64,000 bases of DNA from contig MKTL01000024.1 in assembly GCA_001897605.1 (NCBI GenBank), positions 1 to 64,000 on the forward strand, read 5' to 3'. The notes under the pieces are model-generated. The model had not been told where the DNA came from. It was given only the letters and a program-made list of their open reading frames with translations, and ran no database searches. Every line of letters begins with the position of its first letter. Position 1 is the first letter of the stretch. Positions 8,009 to 14,752 of the stretch are shown here, piece by piece. This DNA is from Clostridiales bacterium 38-18. Lineage in GTDB: Bacteria > Bacillota > Clostridia > Peptostreptococcales > Acidaminobacteraceae. Both the position numbers and the translations under genes were made by a program.

Positions 8009-8502
8009 GTTGCCTCCTTATTATTTGGTAACACCCGATCTGAGGCAAGATTGGATTCTAGCGCTTCTAAGTTGCTCAATATCTGGGTGATGGTTTTTCT
8101 AAGTGTTGTAAGGTCATTGCTATCGATATTTTTAAAGAGTTGTCTTGAAAATAGTTCCCCTTCAGGCTGTGTCGATTCCCAGAACTCGCTTTTCGCAGCA
8201 TTCAGCTCAGCACGTGTGACACGCTTGTCTTGTTCGTCTTTTTTGAGGTTTAAGAGCTCCTTTTGCTCGAGCTTAAGTGCGACCTGTTTGATATTTTGAT
8301 GCGAGGTACCCATGGCATTTGAAATTTCCTTTATGGTAGGTGCAGTATCAAATAGTTCGATTACTGCGGCAAGTATCCACTGTTTGGAAGTGATTTCAAA
8401 TGGCTTAAGCGCCTGATCCATCACTTTTTCTAGCTTATTAGCGACGACAAAAAGGTTGCCCAATATATATTGCTGATCTGGTAACTGATTTAACTTATCC
8501 AT
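8005..8502 (-). CDS. MarR-family transcriptional regulator
   Basis: A 165-residue winged-helix regulator. The recognition region is APTIKEISNAMGTSHQNIKQVALKLEQKELL, followed by the wing LKKDEQDKRVTRAELN, and a C-terminal dimerisation helix. MarR proteins are usually dimeric repressors released by small ligands. The 3' end is coupled to the methyltransferase (ATGA) and the 5' end overlaps the upstream GNAT gene by 13 bases. Two near-palindromes before the first gene of the run (9076-9112) are plausible binding sites. Confidence 0.9.
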   Translation of the reverse strand: MDKLNQLPDQQYILGNLFVVANKLEKVMDQALKPFEITSKQWILAAVIELFDTAPTIKEISNAMGTSHQNIKQVALKLEQKELLNLKKDEQDKRVTRAELNAAKSEFWESTQPEGELFSRQLFKNIDSNDLTTLRKTITQILSNLEALESNLASDRVLPNNKEAT

Positions 8503-9044
8503 TGTACCTCCCTTAATCTACGATAATAGTGATAGGTGTCACTCACCATGTTGGGCTGTATGTGACCAACTGGTTTTCTAATCTCAAACAGTTCGAACCC
8601 TGCCTTTACTGCCACTCGATGTGAAGGATGATTCGCACTGTCGATCGTTAAAATCATATATGGTTGATCTGATATCGACATACACCACTGAAAGAGTGCC
8701 TCAACCGCCTCAGCCGCATAACCGTTCCCTTTATAGGCGTCGTCTATAAAATAAGCCATTTCAACTTCATTTAAAGTATCCTCAAGCCCCATGCCTACCA
8801 TCCCTACTATTTGTAGTGTTTCCTTTAGATAGACGCCATAACGCTTGTTGATCTGAATGTCTTTGCAATCCGATTTTGATCGCATATAATTGATAAAGCC
8901 ATTGAAATCATCTGGATGTTTTATTTCATCCGACCAATCCTTCATGAATTTCACAACGTCATTTTGATAGACCATCCGAAATAAATCAAAACGATCCTTT
9001 AAATCGAACTCCTTTATGATCAACCGATTTGATTCTATATACAT
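8490..9044 (-). CDS. RimJ/RimL-type GNAT acetyltransferase
   Basis: A 184-residue GNAT protein with the MYIESNRLIIKEF opening, a VEMAYFIDDAYKGNGYAAEAVEALFQW acetyl-CoA region and a NHPSHRVAVKAGFE motif B. It is the first gene of a tightly packed run with MarR and a methyltransferase, a layout often seen for small detoxification or resistance operons. The acceptor substrate cannot be inferred. GGGGTAGAG precedes the ATG. Confidence 0.88.
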   Translation of the reverse strand: MYIESNRLIIKEFDLKDRFDLFRMVYQNDVVKFMKDWSDEIKHPDDFNGFINYMRSKSDCKDIQINKRYGVYLKETLQIVGMVGMGLEDTLNEVEMAYFIDDAYKGNGYAAEAVEALFQWCMSISDQPYMILTIDSANHPSHRVAVKAGFELFEIRKPVGHIQPNMVSDTYHYYRRLREVQWIS

Positions 9045-9075
9045 CTCTACCCCTAGGTTTTTATGAATTAAAGAA

Positions 9076-9112
9076 AAGGTAATACATTACCTTGTTATGG
9101 TAACATATTACC
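9076..9112 (-). promoter_or_regulatory. Paired palindromes, probable MarR operator
   Basis: Two inverted repeats in a row: AAGGTAATACATTACCTT (9076-9093, 8-base arms) and GGTAACATATTACC (9099-9112, 5-base arms), both built on GGTAA/TTACC half-sites about 21 bp apart centre to centre. They lie 32-68 bases upstream of the GNAT start. The same transcription unit encodes a MarR repressor, so autoregulation is likely but inferred. Confidence 0.7.
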
Positions 9113-9152
9113 TTTCTGTTAATCACTTTGTCAAGCACAAAGTCTTAATTCC

Positions 9153-10112
9153 CTACACCATTCTAAGATAAAATTCATATAGCCATCCAAACACGATACC
9201 GCCGAAATAGACCGTTAGAACATAGTATAGTATCGCTCTCTTTTTCAAGATTGCAGACATACCTGCGATAACGGGTACACCTGTCGCTTTTCCTGTTATA
9301 AGGAATGCTAGTAAAGCACCTTGGCTAGCACCTTCAGTTAGAAAGGATTTCATTAACGGTAATGCCGCTGAGCTTGAAACATAGAGCGGTAATCCAATCG
9401 TCGCACCCAGTGGAACAGAATAACTGTTATTTTCACCGAACAATGAGAGTATCCACTGCTGAGGGATAATGAGTTCAACGACTCTGCCTATAGCGATGAA
9501 GATGACAAAGTAAAACAGTACCTTTTTAATGCCGAGGTCATAGAAGTTTTCTGCCATTGCCTTCAGTCTGAAACGAGTGACAAGTGACTTCTCTTTAACA
9601 GGTATCTCGCTGAACTGTACCACATTAACTAAATTTGTTTTAGGCTCAGCTTTAATCCTGAACTGATCTTTGAAAAAGTTTGTTTTAACACTCAAATAGT
9701 GCGCAATTCCACCTGCAGTGACACCCAGTACTATTGAAGTGATTAAGACGACTACTGCAAACTCTACGCCAAGAAATGTACTTTGAAAGACAAACTCCGA
9801 TGGACTGGTAAGTGGCGATGAAACTAAAAAAGCTATTACCGGTCCCCAAGGCATTGATGAGATGAACATGGACAAAATCACTGCCATGGTACCACATGCA
9901 CAAAGTGGTGTGAAAGCACCAAACCCTATAGCAGCTCCGATCGATACTTTTGAATGTTGATTGATATACTTCTTAAAGCTCTGATCATCGATGTAGGTCT
10001 TAATAAGAACCGCAATCATCACACCTATTAACAGAATTGACCAGTCTGCTTTTAGATATCCCACTACCGTTAAAACGATGTCTTTTAAAAACAAATAGAT
10101 TTCTGAATTCAT
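9153..10112 (-). CDS. Predicted permease, YraQ/ArsP-like (DUF318)
   Basis: A 319-residue membrane protein with about eight hydrophobic segments and the family's signature FTPLCACGTMAVILSMFISS followed by GPVIAFLVSSPLTSP, repeated in weaker form in the second half (ATIGLPLYVSSSAALPLMKS). Some members (ArsP) export trivalent organoarsenicals, while most are uncharacterised. The Cys pair in PLCAC fits a soft-metal or thiol ligand. It follows a Cys-rich MarR gene and has its own copy of the 13-bp palindrome, so export of a thiol-reactive compound is a reasonable guess. AAAGGAG precedes the ATG. Confidence 0.85.
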   Translation of the reverse strand: MNSEIYLFLKDIVLTVVGYLKADWSILLIGVMIAVLIKTYIDDQSFKKYINQHSKVSIGAAIGFGAFTPLCACGTMAVILSMFISSMPWGPVIAFLVSSPLTSPSEFVFQSTFLGVEFAVVVLITSIVLGVTAGGIAHYLSVKTNFFKDQFRIKAEPKTNLVNVVQFSEIPVKEKSLVTRFRLKAMAENFYDLGIKKVLFYFVIFIAIGRVVELIIPQQWILSLFGENNSYSVPLGATIGLPLYVSSSAALPLMKSFLTEGASQGALLAFLITGKATGVPVIAGMSAILKKRAILYYVLTVYFGGIVFGWLYEFYLRMV

Positions 10113-10195
10113 AATATACTCCTTTTACTTAGGTTTCTTAGGTTTACTTAGGTTTCTTAGGTTTGTTTTTACTTATTTATGTTTACTAATTTTAT

Positions 10196-10208
10196 TTGTA
10201 TCATACAA
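10196..10208 (-). promoter_or_regulatory. 13-bp palindrome before the permease
   Basis: Perfect palindrome TTGTATCATACAA, identical to the one upstream of the MarR gene at 10781. It sits in the 112-base spacer between the MarR stop and the permease start, about 85 bases before the permease ATG. A TACAAAT -10-like element overlaps it on the minus strand. The spacer also carries repeated TTAGGTTT words (10127-10165). It is probably a second operator-controlled promoter. Confidence 0.75.
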
Positions 10209-10224
10209 GTATTTTATAAAAAAA

Positions 10225-10761
10225 TTAGCAGCAATTTGGATTTGCTTTTTCAAAAGCTGCTATTAGATGTGAAACGGAACGAAAGACTTCGTCGATTTCC
10301 CCTACAGGCAAATGACTGAGGATATTGCTATAGTATGCGTCAAGGTGTTGGCTCAGTTCATTGGCACTGGCTTCACCTTTTGCGGTTAATTTTACGATAA
10401 CGATACGTCGATCTTGCTGGTCTTTTTCTCTATCTATATACCCATCTCTGACCAATGTGTCTACGATACGCGTCATGGTACTTGAATTCAAGTTCATTTT
10501 AACACTTAAGTCATTCATCGGCATACCGTCTTTATTACGTAACTCTAAAAGGCAGTAGCACTGGGAAGTGGTAAAACCGTGGACTTTAATTTGATCCCGT
10601 TCAAACATCTGAAAGATTCTCACAAGCTTTTGAGTGGTCACACGTACATCGTCGATGCAGCATTCCTCACCTTGAACCTGGCACTTCTCTGCATCACAGC
10701 TTACGTTTTCTAGCTTATCTTCAATGATAGTGTTGCTTTTGTTATTATCTTTTGAGCTCAT
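10225..10761 (-). CDS. MarR-family regulator with terminal cysteine clusters
   Basis: A 178-residue MarR protein. The winged helix is clear (GMPMNDLSVKMNLNSSTMTRIVDTLVRDGYIDREKDQQDRRIVIVKLT). Unusually, Cys22, Cys27, Cys34 and Cys35 crowd the N-terminus and the protein ends in Cys177-Cys178; two more Cys lie in SQCYCLL. This suggests sensing of a thiophilic metal, metalloid or oxidant. Identical TTGTATCATACAA palindromes lie upstream of it and upstream of the permease it precedes. AGGAGG is well placed before the ATG. Confidence 0.9.
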   Translation of the reverse strand: MSSKDNNKSNTIIEDKLENVSCDAEKCQVQGEECCIDDVRVTTQKLVRIFQMFERDQIKVHGFTTSQCYCLLELRNKDGMPMNDLSVKMNLNSSTMTRIVDTLVRDGYIDREKDQQDRRIVIVKLTAKGEASANELSQHLDAYYSNILSHLPVGEIDEVFRSVSHLIAAFEKANPNCC

Positions 10762-10780
10762 AATGAACCTCCTAATTTAT

Positions 10781-10809
10781 TTGTATCATACAATTATTGT
10801 TTCTGTCAA
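10781..10809 (-). promoter_or_regulatory. Promoter and operator of the Cys-rich MarR gene
   Basis: On the minus strand a perfect TTGACA (-35; 10804-10809) is followed by the palindrome TTGTATGATACAA (10781-10793), which overlaps the spacer and a TACAAAT -10-like hexamer. A repressor bound here would block polymerase. The same 13-bp palindrome recurs at 10196-10208. Confidence 0.8.
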
Positions 10810-10857
10810 CTTATTTTTTTCTATGTTTATTAGTCATATCGTGTAAATACTAAATAA

Positions 10858-10908
10858 AAAATCCTGCACTCGCAATGTATTATAACATATGCATAAATGT
10901 AGGATTTT
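10858..10908 (-). terminator. Hairpin terminator after the HAD phosphatase
   Basis: Arms 10858-10868 and 10898-10908 pair over 11 bases with one mismatch and enclose about 29 bases. On the minus strand the stem is followed by a T-rich run. It lies about 50 bases past the stop at 10959 and could act in both directions. Confidence 0.6.
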
Positions 10909-10958
10909 AAAAATGACGCAGTAAACATATAACCGATTACAAATAGGTACAATCTGAA

Positions 10959-11606
10959 TTATTGATTTAACTTATCTTTAAGTGCCGCTATATCAGAGAC
11001 TAAAACCTTCGCACCATTCTCAATAAGCACCTCACGCAACCTAAATCCCCAAAGCACACTGATGCAATCGATCCCAGCGTTTTGTGCCGTCTTTAAATCC
11101 ACCTCTGAATCGCCGATGTAGACCACTTCCTCTGGTTTTAAGTCCATTTGTGCGAGACACGCGTTCACCATATCTGGTGCTGGCTTGCGAGCGAGGCCAT
11201 CGGTTACACCAAGAGCAAAGTCGATCCAGCTGTGAAAATACTGACGGTTCAACTCTTTTACAGCGGTATCGAACTTATTTGATACGATGCCCAGCTTTTT
11301 ACCTGACTGATGTAGGTTATCTATTAACTCTAATATGCCATCATAAGGACCTGTTTTGTGGTCGCAGTTCGCCTCGTAAAACAACATAAATTCGGAGAGA
11401 ATTTCCACAAACTGTGGATGTGACTCACCACCTGGCACACATTGTTCGATGAGGTTGACCACACCGTTGCCCACATAGCCTCTCACCTGCTCCAAAGTCT
11501 TCGTTTCAAGCGAAAACTGCGTCATCGTATGATTGACCGCATCCGTCAAATCCTCAAGTGTATCTAGTAAAGTACCATCTAGATCAAAAATTATCCCTTT
11601 ATACAT
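10959..11606 (-). CDS. HAD-superfamily phosphatase, phosphoglycolate phosphatase-like
   Basis: A 215-residue HAD hydrolase. Motif I is IIFDLDGTLLD (nucleophile Asp and acid/base Asp), motif II is the Ser of LGIVSNK, motif III is the Lys of RKPAPD and motif IV is YIGDSEVDLKTAQNAG. An alpha-helical cap lies between I and II. The length and the GNGVVNLIEQ cap segment resemble Gph/PpaX enzymes that act on 2-phosphoglycolate or pyrophosphate, but HAD specificity cannot be read reliably. It stands alone downstream of the ABC transporter operon. Confidence 0.88.
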   Translation of the reverse strand: MYKGIIFDLDGTLLDTLEDLTDAVNHTMTQFSLETKTLEQVRGYVGNGVVNLIEQCVPGGESHPQFVEILSEFMLFYEANCDHKTGPYDGILELIDNLHQSGKKLGIVSNKFDTAVKELNRQYFHSWIDFALGVTDGLARKPAPDMVNACLAQMDLKPEEVVYIGDSEVDLKTAQNAGIDCISVLWGFRLREVLIENGAKVLVSDIAALKDKLNQ

Positions 11607-11666
11607 AGCAAATTATTTCCTCTTTCTCAGTTTCAAATATCTTTTTAATTTTGCTTCACCCAAACC

Positions 11667-12641
11667 CTATTTTACCGCATCTGTCTCATGAAGCCAACAT
11701 CTTGAATAATGTCCCACTTCGATCTCTTTCAGCTCAGGTAGCTCCAAATGACACTTATCCATCGCATGCTGACACCGATCTGAGAATTTGCACCCTTTTG
11801 GCAGCTTCGTCAGCGCAGGCACATAGCCCTTTATGGTTTCAAGTCGTCTCTTACGGTCGTCGATCCTTGGGATACACGTCATCAAAGCCTGTGTGTAAGG
11901 GTTCAGTGGTTTATCAAACAGCTTCTTATTAGAAGTAATCTCCATCACCTTCCCACAATAAAGCACTACCACATCATCCGCCATCTCCGCCACAACACCA
12001 AGATCGTGCGTGTTCAAGATGATCGACATCTGATTTTTATGTCGTAGCTTCCTTAAAAGATCGAGAATCTCCGCCTGAATCGTAACATCCAGCGCAGTCG
12101 TCGGCTCGTCTGCGATGAGAATCTTTGGCTCACACGCAATCGCCATGGCGATCATCAGCCTTTGACGCATCCCACCGCTAAAACTACTGGGGAGCTGATG
12201 ATACCTCATTTCAGCATCCGTAATGCCAACCTCTCTCATCAACTCTATCGCCTTGGTTTTCAGGCTCACCTTGTCGATTCTTTCATGTAGCTTTATCGCC
12301 TCTTCGATTTGCTTGCCCACCTTAATATAAGGGTTAAGGCTGTTCATCGGGTCTTGATAAATCATCGCGATTTCCTTACCGCGAATTGCCTGTAGCTGCT
12401 TTTCGCTGAGCGCTGTCAAAACCTGATCCTCATAGATGACCTCCCCAGACACCACTCGCCCAGGCGCATCCACCAGTCCCATCACCGACAGAGCCGTGAC
12501 CGATTTGCCACTTCCCGACTCACCGATCACCGCAACCGTTTTCCCCTTTTCTACAGAAAAACTAACATCATCTACGGCAGGAAAGGCTTCGCCATCCAGA
12601 TAGAAGTAAGTTTTAAGCGCCTTAATCGTTAACAGTGACAT
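11667..12641 (-). CDS. Peptide-type ABC transporter ATP-binding protein (OppD/DppD-like)
   Basis: A 324-residue ATPase: Walker [10 protein letters not shown]-loop MIYQDPMNSLNP, signature FSGGMRQR, Walker B ILIADEPTTALDV and switch His in LNTHD. It ends in the oligopeptide/dipeptide C-terminal domain with the Cys motif CKFSDRCQHAMDKC, which binds an Fe-S cluster in some family members. It is the last gene of a four-gene operon, 15 bases after the permease, with GGAGG before its ATG. Confidence 0.93.
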   Translation of the reverse strand: MSLLTIKALKTYFYLDGEAFPAVDDVSFSVEKGKTVAVIGESGSGKSVTALSVMGLVDAPGRVVSGEVIYEDQVLTALSEKQLQAIRGKEIAMIYQDPMNSLNPYIKVGKQIEEAIKLHERIDKVSLKTKAIELMREVGITDAEMRYHQLPSSFSGGMRQRLMIAMAIACEPKILIADEPTTALDVTIQAEILDLLRKLRHKNQMSIILNTHDLGVVAEMADDVVVLYCGKVMEITSNKKLFDKPLNPYTQALMTCIPRIDDRKRRLETIKGYVPALTKLPKGCKFSDRCQHAMDKCHLELPELKEIEVGHYSRCWLHETDAVK

Positions 12642-12656
12642 GACTTACCTCCTTCT

Positions 12657-13673
12657 CTACTCAGACTTAATTTTAGGCATTACATATGCCTTTAATAGGT
12701 TAATAACACTGAACACCACATAATAGAACACTGCAAGGGCAATGATAAAGGCACTGAAGGCCATACTTGCCGATTCTCTCGGTACCAGTGTGGTGGTATA
12801 AAAATAGATTAAATGATAGCCAATTCCTCTATAAGAGTAAAACATTTCAACGATAACCAAGCTTGAAAACAGGATGCCCATAGCTGCAGGTAACGCTGAC
12901 AGCACACTAAAACCGATTGGTTTGGAAAGGTGCGTCGTTATGATCTGTCTCATAGAGCAGCCCTTCCCCCTAGCGGTTAAAACATATGGCTTTGTTAATC
13001 CCTCTTCTATGGCGCCTGCTACGACTCTTGCCAGATAAGCACCCGGTAATAACGATATCGATAAAATCGGTAACAGTACACTTTTGACACCTTCATCACC
13101 AAAGTATGGTAATACACCGATGAATGGAATTGCCGTTTCGTTTTTGTAAAGTGCCATCGCCCCTAGCTGGATCAACGTTATCACCAATATATCGGGGATT
13201 GAAAGTGGAATCAATGACTGTAGCAGTTTAAACGTTCCCATATGTCCATTGCGCCTACTGTCGATCATCCCTTTAACCAGACCGATCAACACTGCTAAAA
13301 GTGTACCAAAGATCAGTAAAATTAAGCTTCTTTTTAGCGCAAGTACGAGGATTTGCCCCACCGATTCACTTTTAATCATGGTCTTAAAGAGTTCGCCTGA
13401 AGCAAATAGTCTAAAGTTGGCTTTGATGCTCTCAAAAACCTGTTCTTTTGTAATGCTAATCATGGTCTCGCCGTTATAATAAGAGATGCCAAAATCCATA
13501 GGTATAGCGGTCACCGTGATGACCAATGCCAAGATTACGATTAAAATGAGTAGGTTACTCAATCCTTTTTTTAACAGACTAATGATTAACTTTTTATTTC
13601 TCATATTCTTTTCTAAGACTCTGTTTTTTTGATTCTGCTGATGAATGTTAACCGTATTGTCTTTTAAAGTCAT
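12657..13673 (-). CDS. Peptide-type ABC transporter permease (DppB/OppB-like)
   Basis: A 338-residue inner-membrane permease with a positively charged N-terminus, one hydrophobic segment, a periplasm-side loop, then the five-helix BPD core. The cytoplasmic EAA loop that contacts the ATPases reads GAIEEGLTKPYVLTARGKG. Its loop after the first helix is shorter than in canonical DppB. The start overlaps the stop of the OppF-like gene as ATGA, with AGGAGG upstream. Confidence 0.9.
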   Translation of the reverse strand: MTLKDNTVNIHQQNQKNRVLEKNMRNKKLIISLLKKGLSNLLILIVILALVITVTAIPMDFGISYYNGETMISITKEQVFESIKANFRLFASGELFKTMIKSESVGQILVLALKRSLILLIFGTLLAVLIGLVKGMIDSRRNGHMGTFKLLQSLIPLSIPDILVITLIQLGAMALYKNETAIPFIGVLPYFGDEGVKSVLLPILSISLLPGAYLARVVAGAIEEGLTKPYVLTARGKGCSMRQIITTHLSKPIGFSVLSALPAAMGILFSSLVIVEMFYSYRGIGYHLIYFYTTTLVPRESASMAFSAFIIALAVFYYVVFSVINLLKAYVMPKIKSE

Positions 13674-14752
13674 AACTGTACCTCCTGACGATAAAGATGA
13701 CAGGCGATGGTTCTTCCTTCACCTATGGTGATGGTTTCAGGAACGACGTCACTGCAAATCGGCATAACGTGTGCGCAACGGGTATGAAACGGACAGCCTT
13801 TTGGAATCTGCATCGCACTTGGAATTTCTCCCTTAATGGCGATACGGTTCGGTGTCTTACTTGGGTCTGGTAGTGGCGCAGCAGACATCAACGCTTTGGT
13901 ATATGGGTGTAATGGCGAGTTGAACAGATCATCTACCGGTCCCATTTCCACGATTTGACCTAAGTACATCACAGCGACTCTATGACTGACATGTCGTATC
14001 ACGCTTAGATCATGGGCGATAAAGAGATAAGATAGCCCAAATTCCTCTTGTAGATCCATGGTTAAATTCAGTATTTGCGACTGAACAGAAACGTCCAGTG
14101 CAGAAACTGGCTCATCGCAAACGACAAACTTTGGACGCGTCGCAAGTGCTCTGGCGATGCCGATACGCTGTCTTTGGCCACCGCTGAACTCATGTGGGAG
14201 CTTTTTAGCATCTTCAGAGGACAATCCCACGAGGTTGAGAAGTCTTGCAACCTCCTTTTTGTACATCAGTGGACTTACGACCTTAAAGATTTGTAAGGGC
14301 TGAATCAATATGTCTTCGATCGTCATCTTATAGTCCAGTGCAGAATAAGGGTTTTGAAACACGATTTGAAGGTCTTTTCTCATCCTTCTAAAATCGCGAT
14401 TTTTAATCTGACTGATGTCTTGCCCTTTCAGAAGAATTTTTCCCGATGTCGGCTCAAGTAACCTCAGCATGAGTCTGCCAGTGGTAGATTTTCCACTTCC
14501 TGATTCGCCAACAAGACCAAGGGTTTCCCCTTCGTTCACATGAAAATTGATGCCATTAACCGCGTGAACTTGGCCTTCTGGTACACCCAAAAGCTTGCTC
14601 TTAATGGTAAAGGTTTTGGTTAAATCTCTAACTTCTATCATGGGTAATTGATTTAAATCTTCTTTCGTAGATTTGCATATGTTTTCATCTTTAGTTTTGT
14701 TCATGCTTTCATTTCTAGGGTTGCTTATACTATCAATTGTAAAGTTGCTCAT
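13670..14752 (-). CDS. Peptide-type ABC transporter ATP-binding protein (OppF/DppF-like)
   Basis: A 360-residue ATPase with Walker [11 protein letters not shown]-loop [11 protein letters not shown], signature FSGGQRQR, Walker [14 protein letters not shown] and switch His in FIAHD. It ends in the oligopeptide C-terminal Cys motif [14 protein letters not shown]. Residues 1-35 are a hydrophilic extension ahead of the usual start of the family. It is coupled by 4-bp overlaps to both neighbours and would pair with the OppD-like ATPase to drive the two permeases. Confidence 0.93.
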   Translation of the reverse strand: MSNFTIDSISNPRNESMNKTKDENICKSTKEDLNQLPMIEVRDLTKTFTIKSKLLGVPEGQVHAVNGINFHVNEGETLGLVGESGSGKSTTGRLMLRLLEPTSGKILLKGQDISQIKNRDFRRMRKDLQIVFQNPYSALDYKMTIEDILIQPLQIFKVVSPLMYKKEVARLLNLVGLSSEDAKKLPHEFSGGQRQRIGIARALATRPKFVVCDEPVSALDVSVQSQILNLTMDLQEEFGLSYLFIAHDLSVIRHVSHRVAVMYLGQIVEMGPVDDLFNSPLHPYTKALMSAAPLPDPSKTPNRIAIKGEIPSAMQIPKGCPFHTRCAHVMPICSDVVPETITIGEGRTIACHLYRQEVQL

